Notes under the pieces: model-generated
What the model was told of the DNA's origin: nothing
Databases searched by the model: none
What the model saw: the letters and a program-made list of their open reading frames with translations, nothing else
Assembly: GCF_002159835.1 (NCBI RefSeq)
Contig: NZ_NFJL01000012.1
Coordinates: 1 to 64,000 of the forward strand
Source of the DNA: Blautia sp. An249
GTDB taxonomy: Bacteria; Bacillota; Clostridia; Lachnospirales; Lachnospiraceae
DNA: 64,000 nt
Direction of reading: 5' to 3'
Shown here: one piece after another, positions 48,797 to 58,454 of the stretch
Numbering within the stretch: position 1 is the first letter of the stretch
Layout of the letters: each line of letters opens with the position of its first letter
Program-made: the position numbers and the translations under genes

Positions 48797-49855
48797 TTAT
48801 ACATAAAGGGTTATCACCCCTGTTTTCATAAGAAAATAACCGACGATTAAAACCAGATTTGGTATCACACTGAACATCAGCCAGCCTATCTGTTTCCACT
48901 TTCTGCGGTATAAAATAAAGGGCAGGGTCCCTGCCGCCGCAGCCGCCGGAAAAAACATGGCAGACTGGGAAAAGGCTATGCTTGCCAGATTGCATACAAA
49001 CAGCAAAAGCCAGATTTTCCTGTCTTCTGCATCCTGGTACAGGCGGATACAGCAATAGAGAATCATTCCTGCCACAAGGTTTGCCAGAATCGCTTTTCCC
49101 TCGTAAATTCTGGTAAAAAAGAAAGTACCCGCCGTATAAATGGTATTGCTGAACAACTGAATCAGACAAATCAGACAGACCATTGCGTCCGATGCTTTGG
49201 CTTTTTCCTGAAAAAGGGCTTTACCAATCTGATAATAAATCATATTTCCCACGATTACATTCCCTGCAGCCATAATGGTCTTTGCCTGAATCAGCGGATG
49301 AATCCCGCTTATACGGCAGATTACCGCATTGTGCAGGGGATAGCAGGAAAACACATACCGGGGATTAAATGTTTCCAGTAAAAATCCACTGTATGGATTG
49401 TACCGGCTTAAGGTATCCGTATAAACTGCCGTGGTTGCTTCTCCCACATAATAAGCAGAATCTGCGCTGTAGTCCTGATAGAAAACCACCATCAGGCACT
49501 GCAGCCCCACACAGACAAGAACTGCAAAAATCCAAAAGGAATGTTCTCCCCAGACGGCAGAAATCATATGTTTTTTATTTTTCTCTCTGCTCCTCAGACA
49601 CCACAAGGCAAGAAGCGCTATCGCTGCTGTAACTGCTGCCCAGGCCGCCGCCAGCAAAGTCAGCGAACCGTGAAAAATCTTCATTGGAAATGCAATACAT
49701 TCAAATAAAGCAAAATAGCCAAAATAGCCCACCGCCACAGATAAGCCAAAGGGATACTTCTTTCTCTTTCCCAGCCGCAGCATGACAATGCCGAAACAGC
49801 CGAAAATCAGAATCTGCAGCGCCAACCACAATAAAATCGAAATATAAAGTGACAT
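48797..49855 (-). CDS. N-terminal part of a split polytopic membrane protein
   Basis: 352 aa with about nine TM helices (LWLALQILIFGCFGIVMLRL and later). YSADSAYYVGEATTAVYTD and NPRYVFSCYPLHNAVIC resemble DUF6077-type integral membrane proteins of possible glycosyltransferase-like or transport role. Ends in TAA at 48797; the frame continues in the 47942 gene. Confidence 0.65.
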   Translation of the reverse strand: MSLYISILLWLALQILIFGCFGIVMLRLGKRKKYPFGLSVAVGYFGYFALFECIAFPMKIFHGSLTLLAAAWAAVTAAIALLALWCLRSREKNKKHMISAVWGEHSFWIFAVLVCVGLQCLMVVFYQDYSADSAYYVGEATTAVYTDTLSRYNPYSGFLLETFNPRYVFSCYPLHNAVICRISGIHPLIQAKTIMAAGNVIVGNMIYYQIGKALFQEKAKASDAMVCLICLIQLFSNTIYTAGTFFFTRIYEGKAILANLVAGMILYCCIRLYQDAEDRKIWLLLFVCNLASIAFSQSAMFFPAAAAAGTLPFILYRRKWKQIGWLMFSVIPNLVLIVGYFLMKTGVITLYV

Positions 49856-50009
49856 AAATTCTCCTTTTCAGTACCTTTTTTTCTGTAAGATACCACAACT
49901 TATATGATACTTGATATAATTCCATTCCGCAATATATAAAAAAGAATGTTTCACAAATTTATTTGTGTTATACTATATACCAAATACTCCAATGGAAAGG
50001 TGAGCAGTC

Positions 50010-51554
50010 ATGACGCGATTTTGTGAAAAACTTCATTTACAGCTTACGCCTCCTTCCGCGGATGATACCTTATCCGATCAGGAGCGGATTCAGCAGGCAT
50101 TACAGGCGACCCACGGACGGGTCTTTCTTTCTCTTTCGGTTCTTCAGAGTCTCTCTCCTTTATGTGCAGAATGTAACTGGAATCTGACCGTTACTTTAGT
50201 TGAGACTTATCAGGGGTGGCATCTGACAAAAGTCCAACCCTATGATACCACATCTTCCCTGTACGGGCTGGCGGTGGATTTGGGTTCTACCACAGTTGCC
50301 ATGGAACTGGTAAATCTGAATACAGGTAAAGTCGAAGCTTCTGCCCGGGGAGAAAATAAACAGGTGCCCTATGGGGACGATATTTTAACCCGCATCATCT
50401 ATGGAAAAGAAGACCCACAACGCCTTCAGAATCTTCAGAAAGCCGCCGTCTCTTCCATTGAAAAACTTCTGGACGAAATTACACGACTCTCCGGTATCCC
50501 GGCAAAAGAAAGCGCCGCCATGATTATCTCCGGCAATACCACCATGATTCATTTTCTCCTGAATCTGAATCCCTGGCCAATTTTTATGGAACCCAATGCT
50601 CCTGTTACCTGTGATCCCGGTTATTTTTACGGCAAGGAGCTGGGGATGGACTTTCCCGGAATTATTTATCTGGTTCCGGCCATTGCCAATTACCTGGGTG
50701 GAGATATTACCAGCGGACTTCTTACTACGGATTTTTATAAAAAAGATCAGTTGTCCGTGTTTTTTGATATTGGCACCAACGGGGAACTGGTTTTAGGCAA
50801 CTCTCAGTTTCTTCTGGCAGGAGCAGGAGCCGCAGGTCCGGCTCTGGAGGGTGGCATCAGTCAATACGGAATGCGGGCGGCTGACGGTGCCATTGATTCT
50901 GTCTCCATACACAAAGAAACCCTTTCCTTTACCACCATCGGAAAGGAAAAGCCCCGGGGAATCTGTGGCTCCGGCATTATTGATTTAATGGCGCAGATGA
51001 GAATAAACGGCTGGATAGACATTACCGGCACGTTAAATCCCAACGCTTCCCCTCGCATTGTCTTTGACCCGGAGTCAGAAGAATACGTGGTTGTCTACGC
51101 CCTGCCCGGGGAATCTCAGTCCGGGAAAGCCCTTTTCTTTTCCCAGACCGATATTCTCCAGTATCTGGATACGAAAGCGGCTGCCCACACCATGGTGGAC
51201 TGCCTGCTGGAAGCTGCCGGTATCGAAGAAGACCAGATACAGAACTATTATACAGCAGGCGCATTCGGTACCTATGCCAATCTGGAATCCGCCATTACGG
51301 TAGGTATCTTTCCGGATTTGCCCCGTAAGCGCTTCCACTGCCTTTCCAACAGTTCTCTGGCCGGTGCCCGGCTCCTTCTGCTGGATAAATCAAAGCAAAA
51401 AGAAATCGCATATCTGAGAAAAACCATTTACTATCTCCAGTTTGCCTCACAGAGCGACTTCCTGGTAAAAATGCAGGCTGCAAAATTTATCCCCCATACG
51501 GATACCACGCGCTACCCTACAGTAATGGAAAAATTAAAAGAAAGCCCGTCCTAA
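50010..51554 (+). CDS. ASKHA / DUF4445 corrinoid-activator-like protein
   Basis: 514 aa. ASKHA ATPase signature GLAVDLGSTTVAMELVNL, then PYGDDILTRI, IISGNTTMIHFLL, FFDIGTNGELVLG and GAGAAGPALEGG, as in RACo-type proteins that reductively reactivate corrinoid methyltransferases. The N-terminal 2Fe-2S ferredoxin domain of the family is missing; the first 85 residues show no Cys cluster. No corrinoid gene is adjacent. Confidence 0.82.
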   Translation: MTRFCEKLHLQLTPPSADDTLSDQERIQQALQATHGRVFLSLSVLQSLSPLCAECNWNLTVTLVETYQGWHLTKVQPYDTTSSLYGLAVDLGSTTVAMELVNLNTGKVEASARGENKQVPYGDDILTRIIYGKEDPQRLQNLQKAAVSSIEKLLDEITRLSGIPAKESAAMIISGNTTMIHFLLNLNPWPIFMEPNAPVTCDPGYFYGKELGMDFPGIIYLVPAIANYLGGDITSGLLTTDFYKKDQLSVFFDIGTNGELVLGNSQFLLAGAGAAGPALEGGISQYGMRAADGAIDSVSIHKETLSFTTIGKEKPRGICGSGIIDLMAQMRINGWIDITGTLNPNASPRIVFDPESEEYVVVYALPGESQSGKALFFSQTDILQYLDTKAAAHTMVDCLLEAAGIEEDQIQNYYTAGAFGTYANLESAITVGIFPDLPRKRFHCLSNSSLAGARLLLLDKSKQKEIAYLRKTIYYLQFASQSDFLVKMQAAKFIPHTDTTRYPTVMEKLKESPS

Positions 51555-51568
51555 TCCGGACGGGTTTT
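51545..51568. terminator. Bidirectional terminator in overlapping gene ends
   Basis: CCCGTCC and GGACGGG arms with loop TAATCC and T/A runs on both sides. It contains the last codons of both converging genes (50010 plus strand and 51551 minus strand), which overlap by 4 bp. Confidence 0.8.
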
Positions 51569-52774
51569 CGAAAGAAGGGCTGTTGTTGTTTCTGAAAATA
51601 CAAGCATTCCCTTTTTTAATATTTCTTCATTAAAATCAAAATCGGGCTGGTGAAGAGCTGCCCTGGTCTCTGTGGCAAGCAGCATGAATACTGCCTGACC
51701 TCCGTGTTCCTGTACCCGTTTCATAAGATGGGCCACATCTTCACTGGCAGGAAAAGAAATCCCTGTTTTCCGGGAGGGAATCACCGGACTTTCCGGAGTG
51801 CCAAAGAGTTTCCGAATCCTTTCTGCCAGCTGCAAATCACTGTGAATGGACGGCGCGCTTCCGGTTGTTTCAATCTCAACCCTGGTATTATGCATCATAG
51901 CGCAGGCTTTTAAAATCCGTAAGGCATACTCTTCCATATACTGATTCAGTTCCGAAGTTTCTCCCCGGACTTCCAGCTCCAGCTTTCCCTGATCGGCAAT
52001 TACATTTCTGCCTGTTCCCCCGTTTATGGTTCCCACATTAATAAAGGTTGCTCCCCGGCTGTTTCTGGGGATGGCCTGAAGGTTCAGAAGGGCAGATGCC
52101 AGAGATAAATTTACGTTATCCCCCTCCTGAGGCATGGAGCCATGAGCGGTTCTTCCATGGAAAACAGCATTCAGCTTGGTGGTAGCCAGAGAACCTTCCA
52201 CTGCCGGAAGGAAATCAGCCTCTTCTCCCTTTAGAATTTCCCGACTGTAAATATGAGCTGCCAGAAAATAATCGGTGTTGTCCAGAATCCCGCTGTCTGC
52301 CATGGCTTTCGCTCCCCGGCATCCTTCCTCCGCCGGCTGGAACAAAAGCTGAATGGTTCCGGAAAGCTTTCCGCGCATCCGGGATAAAAGGATTCCTGTC
52401 CCGATTCCAATGGCTGTATGTCCGTCGTGTCCGCAGGCATGCATCCATCCTTCCCGGCGGGAGCAAAAACCCTCTTTCACAGGGATATGACTTTCTTTCT
52501 CACATTCAGAAACCGGCAGGGCATCCATATCAAACCGCATAGCAATCACCGGTCCCGGTCCGCAGTAAAGACTTGCCAGCACCCCGGTAAAGCTGCCCAC
52601 TGCCTCTTTCCCCGTTTTTATGATATATCCGTGGGCTTTTAGTATCTGCTGCACCATCCGGGAGGTTTCCCATTCTTCAAATCCAGGTTCCGGATTTTCG
52701 TGCAGTTTTCTGCGGATGCGAACGACTTCCGGAAAAAGCTCCGAAGCCAGCGCGTCTAATTCTTCCATTCTCAT
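51551..52774 (-). CDS. M20 family amidohydrolase (hippurate hydrolase-like)
   Basis: 407 aa. IRRKLHENPEPGFEEWETS at the start, AMRFDMDALPV, HACGHDGHTAIG and FQPAEEGCRGAKAM are the metal-binding and catalytic motifs of M20D amidohydrolases, which release amino acids from N-acyl or peptide conjugates. Start ATG after AGGAGGACC. Confidence 0.88.
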   Translation of the reverse strand: MRMEELDALASELFPEVVRIRRKLHENPEPGFEEWETSRMVQQILKAHGYIIKTGKEAVGSFTGVLASLYCGPGPVIAMRFDMDALPVSECEKESHIPVKEGFCSRREGWMHACGHDGHTAIGIGTGILLSRMRGKLSGTIQLLFQPAEEGCRGAKAMADSGILDNTDYFLAAHIYSREILKGEEADFLPAVEGSLATTKLNAVFHGRTAHGSMPQEGDNVNLSLASALLNLQAIPRNSRGATFINVGTINGGTGRNVIADQGKLELEVRGETSELNQYMEEYALRILKACAMMHNTRVEIETTGSAPSIHSDLQLAERIRKLFGTPESPVIPSRKTGISFPASEDVAHLMKRVQEHGGQAVFMLLATETRAALHQPDFDFNEEILKKGMLVFSETTTALLSKTRPD

Positions 52775-52786
52775 ACGGTCCTCCTG

Positions 52787-54826
52787 TCAGAACAGACATC
52801 CTATCTGATACACCGCAAAGGTTATAATCCATGCAGTTGCCAGCTGGAACAGGGCGGAAAATCCCATCCATTTCCAGCTTCCCGACTCTTTCTTTACCGT
52901 TGCAAGGGTGGCTGCACAGGGGATGTACAGCAGACAAAACAGCATCAGACAGTAGGCGTTTAAAGGCTCGAATCCCATACTTCCCAGGACACCGGCCAGA
53001 GACTGCATGCCGTCTGTGGAAGTCAGATTGGAAATTCCGAAAAGGACTGCGCAGCTTGAAACAACCACTTCCTTCGCGGAAATTCCCGCAAGCAGCGCCA
53101 CATCCAACTGCCAGAAGCCAAGTCCGATAGGAGTAAAAAACGGCACCAGCCATTTGCCCAATACGGCTCCGAAGCTTTCTGACATGTTAATGGTATATCC
53201 ATGGGGACCCAGATTCAGCAGAACCCACATTAAAATAGATGCCAGGAAAATTGTGGTGCCGGCCTTTGTCAGATAATCTTTTACTTTTTCCCATACATAA
53301 ACCGCCACCGTTCTCCCGCTTGGCACCTTGTACTCCGGCAGTTCAATTAATAAATAATTGACGCTTTTCTTCTTATCAATGCCATGGAGAACTGCCGCCA
53401 CACCTATGGCCACCAGAAGTCCGATCAGATACATGGAATATGCCGCCAGCATCGCCTGTTTCTCAAAGAACATTCCCGCAAACAGAATATAAATGGGAAG
53501 TCTGGCGCTGCAGCTCATAAAGGGAGTTACCAGCATCACTTTATAACGGTCTCTCTCATTTTCCAGCGCTCTGGAAGCCATAATCGCCGGAACCGTACAG
53601 CCAAAGCCCAGAATCATAGGGATAAAGGCACGGCCTGAAAGTCCCAGCTTACTCATAATTCCTTCCATAACGTAAGCCACACGGGCCATATAGCCACTGT
53701 CTTCCAGAAAAGCCAGGGCCAGAAACAGAATAAAGATGTTGGGAAGGAAGGTCAGAATTCCTCCCACTCCGGCAACGACTCCATCCAGAAGCAGGGACTG
53801 CACCAGAGGACTGACTCCCATCCGTTCCAGCCAGGTTTCGGCAAAAGCAGAGACCCCTTCGATTCCCATCTCAAAATATCCTTTCAGCCAGTCGCCCACC
53901 GTAAACGTCAGAAAGAAAACCAGGGCCATAACCAGCAAAAATACGGGAATCCCCCAGAAACGATGGGTTAAGACCCTGTCTACTTTCTCCGTAAAGACAT
54001 CCTGACGCGCCTTATTAATCAATACCTCATCAATGATTTCCTGAATAAAATCATATTTTTCATTAATAATATCCGATTCATAATTCCGATCCAGAACACC
54101 CGGCATATCTACCGGATATTTCTCACAGATTTCTTTGTCCTGTTCCAGCAGTTTGAGCGCCAGCCAGCGATAATTACTGTGTCCCGGATACTTTTCTTCC
54201 AGCTTATCCATGATCAAATCGATCTTATCTTCCAGTTTATCACTGTAAACCATGGCATATTCCTGATGATGGTTGTGCCTGTGGAGAGACTGGTATGTAT
54301 GCTGATGAATCAGTTGGTCCTGGCGCGGCCGGTCTTTGTGGTGCGCCGCCGCGTGAAGCAGAATATCCAGTCCGGTCCTCTTTCTTGCAGATACGGGAAT
54401 TACCGGAATTCCCAGCATCTCCGGCAGACGGTGGGTATCGATTTCCATTCCCCGTTTCTCCACAATATCCATCATATTCAGAGCCAGAATCACCGGCTTG
54501 CCCAGTTCCAGAAGCTGCAGTGTCAGATACAGGTTTCTCTCCAGGGAAGAAGCATCTGCCACATCAATAATCACATCCACCTCGTCGCTTAGAATGAAAT
54601 TTCTGGAAACCTGTTCTTCCATGGTATAGGATGTCAGGCTGTATGTCCCCGGTAAGTCCACAAGGCGGATATTTAAATTATGGGCGCGGATTGCTCCTTC
54701 TACTTTTTCCACCGTAACTCCCGGCCAGTTGGCCACCTTTAAATTGGCGCCTGTATAAGCGTTAAATAACGTGGTTTTCCCACAGTTTGGATTTCCGATA
54801 AATCCAATGGTTAAATCCTCTTTCAT
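52787..54826 (-). CDS. feoB: Ferrous iron transporter B
   Basis: 679 aa. N-terminal GTPase: G1 GFIGNPNCGKTTLFNAYTG, G3 DLPGTYSLTSY, G4 LNMMDIVE. C-terminal Fe2+ permease with about eight TM helices and the Cys-containing VPAIMASRALENERD motif. Pumps Fe2+ inward. Coupled (ATGA) to feoA upstream; no FeoC seen. Confidence 0.95.
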   Translation of the reverse strand: MKEDLTIGFIGNPNCGKTTLFNAYTGANLKVANWPGVTVEKVEGAIRAHNLNIRLVDLPGTYSLTSYTMEEQVSRNFILSDEVDVIIDVADASSLERNLYLTLQLLELGKPVILALNMMDIVEKRGMEIDTHRLPEMLGIPVIPVSARKRTGLDILLHAAAHHKDRPRQDQLIHQHTYQSLHRHNHHQEYAMVYSDKLEDKIDLIMDKLEEKYPGHSNYRWLALKLLEQDKEICEKYPVDMPGVLDRNYESDIINEKYDFIQEIIDEVLINKARQDVFTEKVDRVLTHRFWGIPVFLLVMALVFFLTFTVGDWLKGYFEMGIEGVSAFAETWLERMGVSPLVQSLLLDGVVAGVGGILTFLPNIFILFLALAFLEDSGYMARVAYVMEGIMSKLGLSGRAFIPMILGFGCTVPAIMASRALENERDRYKVMLVTPFMSCSARLPIYILFAGMFFEKQAMLAAYSMYLIGLLVAIGVAAVLHGIDKKKSVNYLLIELPEYKVPSGRTVAVYVWEKVKDYLTKAGTTIFLASILMWVLLNLGPHGYTINMSESFGAVLGKWLVPFFTPIGLGFWQLDVALLAGISAKEVVVSSCAVLFGISNLTSTDGMQSLAGVLGSMGFEPLNAYCLMLFCLLYIPCAATLATVKKESGSWKWMGFSALFQLATAWIITFAVYQIGCLF

Positions 54827-55047
54827 GATGCTGTCTTCACCTCTATGTTCTTCGTAATATTTCTTCCCATTGCAAAACGCGTGCCCCGCACTTTTACAAT
54901 CAGGACTCCCTGGTTTTTACTATTTAAAACAGAAACTGTAGTTCCTCTGGTCATTCCCAGAGCTTCCAGATGTTTTTCCATAGGCACCGGAAGCTGAATA
55001 CTCTGAACCTGATAGCGTCCTCCAATCTCTCCTTCACTTAGTCTCAT
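54823..55047 (-). CDS. feoA: Ferrous iron transport protein A
   Basis: 74 aa. SH3-like FeoA fold: EIGGRYQVQSIQLPVPMEKH, LEALGMTRGTTVSVLN, VKVRGTRFAMGRNITKNIEV. Cytoplasmic partner of FeoB, overlapping it by 4 bp. Confidence 0.92.
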   Translation of the reverse strand: MRLSEGEIGGRYQVQSIQLPVPMEKHLEALGMTRGTTVSVLNSKNQGVLIVKVRGTRFAMGRNITKNIEVKTAS

Positions 55048-55141
55048 TCCCGTCCCTCCCCTGATTTTTCTTTCCTGTAAAATTTAACTATATCTTTTCT
55101 CCCGGAAAAAGTCAATTGGTGTCTCTTTCTGCAGTCTGTGT

Positions 55142-55777
55142 CTAAACTCCGTTTTTCTGACAGATATCGGCAAGACAGCATTTGTTACAAAAGGGCTTTG
55201 TTCTGGCCGTACAGACATCTCTTCCATGATACACCAGTCTGTGGCAGAAATCACTGCCTTCCTCAGGCGGTATAAGCTTCCACAGAGCCATTTCCACCTT
55301 TTTCGGTTCTTTTATCTGATCCACCAATCCGATTCGGTTTACCAGACGGATGCAGTGGGTATCCGTCACAATGGCCGGTTTTCCAAATACATCTCCCATA
55401 ATCAGGTTAGCGCTTTTCCTTCCCACGCCCGGAAGTTTTAAAAGAGCCTGAAAATCCTCCGGCACCTTTCCATTGTATTCATCCCTGAGAATTTTCATGC
55501 AGGCGTTAATGTCTCTGGCCTTACTCTTTCCCAGGCCGCAGGGACGGACAATTTCCTCAATCTCTTCCGGTGACGCCTCCGCCAGGGCATTGACGTCCGG
55601 ATATTTGGCATACAAATCTTCCACCACTACGTTTACTCTGGCGTCGGTACACTGGGCCGCCAGCCGCACGCTCACCAGAAGTTTCCATGCATTATCATAA
55701 TCCAGGGTGCATCCTGCATCCGGATATTCTTTCTTTAAACGCGTAATGACGTCCAAAGCCAGTTCCTCTTTTGTCAT
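55142..55777 (-). CDS. nth: Endonuclease III
   Basis: 211 aa from the ATG at 55777 after AAGGAGGAG. Base-excision repair glycosylase/AP lyase for oxidised pyrimidines. Helix-hairpin-helix LLKLPGVGRKSANLIMG with catalytic Lys, VTDTHCIRLVNRIG with Asp, and a C-terminal C(6)C(2)C(5)C Fe-S cluster (CTARTKPFCNKCCLADIC). Confidence 0.93.
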   Translation of the reverse strand: MTKEELALDVITRLKKEYPDAGCTLDYDNAWKLLVSVRLAAQCTDARVNVVVEDLYAKYPDVNALAEASPEEIEEIVRPCGLGKSKARDINACMKILRDEYNGKVPEDFQALLKLPGVGRKSANLIMGDVFGKPAIVTDTHCIRLVNRIGLVDQIKEPKKVEMALWKLIPPEEGSDFCHRLVYHGRDVCTARTKPFCNKCCLADICQKNGV

Positions 55778-55908
55778 ATTCTCCTCCTTTGGCCCACAAA
55801 CGGACTTTTTCTTATGGATCAAAACAACGCCGGTAAAAAGACTTTCTCTCTTTTTACCGACGTCTTTATTATAACAGACCTGCACGTTTCTGTACAATCA
55901 GGAAATTC

Positions 55909-56739
55909 TCATCCCCACTCTTTTTCCAGAAATGCGGCTACCCCGTCTTCATCACAACCACCGATCACCTGATTGGCTCTCTCTTTAATTTCTTTCAGAG
56001 CGTTTTTGGGGGCATAACTTCTGTCTGCAATCTCCATCATAGAAAGGTCGTTCAGATTATCTCCGAATACCACCAGTTCCTGGCTATTGGTCATCTCCTT
56101 TAGTTTCTCAAGAGCATTTTTCTTGCTGGCTTTATGGCTGAAAATTTCCAGACAGTACCTGCCATTATAAATATTCAGATAGAAAGAATAACGGATACCT
56201 TCTATTTTATCCAGTTCTCTGCACAAAAGTTCCAGTTTTTCTTTCTCTCCTGAATAAGCAATATAAGCCGTCCTTTTTTCCGGAAGGATTTCTTTTATCT
56301 CTTTCACTCGTCTGATTTCTGCACATCTTTCCAGGGCCTGCCGACTGTAATACTGGGTCTGTTCTTCCATCTTTTGTTTCTCATAATAGATAGATATCCC
56401 TGTTTCATCATAAGTGTAGACGAAACAGGACAATCCGTGTCGGTGAAAGACCTCTGTCACCTGTACGGCTCCCTCTTCGGTCATTTCTTCCGCGGAAATA
56501 ATTTTTCCTTTCTGAAAATCATAGAGAAAAACGCCATTGGTTAAAATCCCAGGAATATTCATATGAATATTTTCCAGACGGTAGTCACAGCCATAGGGCA
56601 TCCGGGCTGTGGCCACTGCAAACCTCATACCTTTTTCAATACACCGGTTCAGTACCTCTGCCGTGTACCCGGTTATCTCTTTTTTCTTATTCAACAGCGT
56701 ACCGTCCAGATCCGATACATAAAGTGTTTTTTCTTTCAT
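55909..56739 (-). CDS. Cof-type HAD phosphatase
   Basis: 276 aa. Motif I VSDLDGTLLNKKKEITGYTA, a C2 cap, and ELVVFGDNLNDLSMMEIAD (motif IV). Family enzymes dephosphorylate sugar phosphates and cofactors; substrate not predictable. Last gene of the downstream cluster. Confidence 0.88.
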   Translation of the reverse strand: MKEKTLYVSDLDGTLLNKKKEITGYTAEVLNRCIEKGMRFAVATARMPYGCDYRLENIHMNIPGILTNGVFLYDFQKGKIISAEEMTEEGAVQVTEVFHRHGLSCFVYTYDETGISIYYEKQKMEEQTQYYSRQALERCAEIRRVKEIKEILPEKRTAYIAYSGEKEKLELLCRELDKIEGIRYSFYLNIYNGRYCLEIFSHKASKKNALEKLKEMTNSQELVVFGDNLNDLSMMEIADRSYAPKNALKEIKERANQVIGGCDEDGVAAFLEKEWG

Positions 56740-56754
56740 CTTTTCATCCTCTTT

Positions 56755-57078
56755 TTACACTCTGGGTGCACAGCTCCACGCCACTACGGCAGTCTCTGTG
56801 CCGATGTTGGAGATTTGATGCGGTTCTCCTTCTTCTATAAGAAGGACACTTCCTTCTTTCAGCTCATAATACTTCCCGCTGTCTCTGTTAAACACCGCCA
56901 CATGACCTCTGCTGCAAAAGAAGATTTCGTGACCCTCCGAGTGTCCCGGATCGGTGCCACCCGTCTGTCCGGGAAGCAGTGTGGAAGTACCAAAGGTGAT
57001 TTTTTCTGTTGCAAGATACTCTCTGCATACCTCCGGACCGTCCATAAAAAACTTTGCATCTTTCGGTCGGATTACCTT
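56755..57078 (-). CDS. Cupin-domain protein
   Basis: 107 aa from the ATG at 57078. GQTGGTDPGHSEGHEIFFCS and EEGEPHQISNIGTE contain the two cupin motifs with metal-binding His/Glu. Likely binds or isomerises a sugar-type ligand of the catabolic cluster. Confidence 0.8.
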   Translation of the reverse strand, partial: KVIRPKDAKFFMDGPEVCREYLATEKITFGTSTLLPGQTGGTDPGHSEGHEIFFCSRGHVAVFNRDSGKYYELKEGSVLLIEEGEPHQISNIGTETAVVAWSCAPRV

Positions 57079-57095
57079 CATATCAATTCCTCCTC

Positions 57096-58439
57096 TTATT
57101 CCTCTTCCTCCAGATATTCTCTTTCCGGCTGTATTGGTTTTGGGTTTACGCATCCCATCTTAAAACGGATGATACAAAACGCAGCCAGTACAACAGCTAC
57201 AATGCTGTTCACAGCCAGGCTGATCGGTGTCAGACTGATGACGGCTGCTGCCAGAAGTACCAGTCTGACAAGGCTTGCAATTATCATCAGAACATGGAAC
57301 TTCCACATCTCCATATGGAAGGTAGATTTCTTCCACAGTTCGGGATACTTCCGGGGCATCATCCACATGGCGAAATACTGACAGATGCCGGCCAGGTTGG
57401 TAAACAGCATAACGTTTGCCGTAATAAAGGTAATGTCCCAGTTAAAAATAACAGGAAGAATAATAATCAGAACTACAAATGTTGCGGAAACCCAGGGCAT
57501 TCCCTTCTTGTTTGTTTTTCCGAATACTTTGGGAATCCAGCCCTCCTCTGCCGCAGGTGCGATCATAAGGGAGTAGGCCGACTGGTTCCCGTTTAAAGTG
57601 GTAGCCAGAGCCATCATCGGCGCACAGATAATAAAAACGTAGAACAGCCAGTTGGGAAAGATGAGTTTCGCCACATCCCCCAGGGTATTTCCGGCGAAGG
57701 TTTCCAGATCCACGCCGCCTACTCCGGCGAGAGTTACCAGTCCGTAAATTGCCATAATAATCGGCAGGGTGATAAACATCGCCTTGGGAACGCTCTTCTT
57801 AGGATTGCGTGCATATCTGGAAAAGGAAAGACTTGCCCAGTAAGACTGGGTGGAAAATGTAAGCATATTAACTGCCACAATAAATCCTTTCCATCCATGA
57901 GTCATAAACTGCGGGCCTGTAAAATTCACCGCTTCCGGGTTCAGATTCATCAGCCCGAAAATCGTAAAGATTCCCAGCCCTGCAAACAGAATATACACCA
58001 TATACTTTTGTACACCGGCAATCACGTCGATTCCCCGCACGTTGCACAGCCAGAATAACAGTGCCATAATCACGGCAATGATTCGGTCATTAGCAGATGG
58101 AATCATGGTCTGAATATACATTCCGATTCCAAGAGCCACCGATGCCTGCCCCATAATCTCCGGAATCGTTCCCATTAAATATAATCCCCCGAATACAGGA
58201 TGTCCGAAATACGAATTCAGAGAAAACATTCCGCCGTCTAAAACAGAAGTCCCTGCTGCCAGAACCTGTGGCCAGCTTCCGATAAATCCCAGTATAGTTG
58301 CCACAATAAAGGCCAGCCATACTGCATATCCTGTTTCTTCTGCAGCAGCTCCGGTAAGTACCATAATTCCGGATCCCACCATATTTCCAACCGTAATCCA
58401 CACCAGAGAAGATGTGGTAAGTAATCCTTTGCTTTTCAC
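57096..58439 (-). CDS. APC-superfamily permease
   Basis: 447 aa, about 12 TM helices. N-terminus SLVWITVGNMVGSGIMVLTG is the APC amino acid/polyamine transporter signature. GTG start after GGAGG. An amino-acid-type transporter inside a sugar-acid cluster is unexpected; it may import another substrate of the pathway. Confidence 0.85.
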   Translation of the reverse strand: MKSKGLLTTSSLVWITVGNMVGSGIMVLTGAAAEETGYAVWLAFIVATILGFIGSWPQVLAAGTSVLDGGMFSLNSYFGHPVFGGLYLMGTIPEIMGQASVALGIGMYIQTMIPSANDRIIAVIMALLFWLCNVRGIDVIAGVQKYMVYILFAGLGIFTIFGLMNLNPEAVNFTGPQFMTHGWKGFIVAVNMLTFSTQSYWASLSFSRYARNPKKSVPKAMFITLPIIMAIYGLVTLAGVGGVDLETFAGNTLGDVAKLIFPNWLFYVFIICAPMMALATTLNGNQSAYSLMIAPAAEEGWIPKVFGKTNKKGMPWVSATFVVLIIILPVIFNWDITFITANVMLFTNLAGICQYFAMWMMPRKYPELWKKSTFHMEMWKFHVLMIIASLVRLVLLAAAVISLTPISLAVNSIVAVVLAAFCIIRFKMGCVNPKPIQPEREYLEEEE

Positions 58440-58454
58440 CTTTTGTTTACCTCC

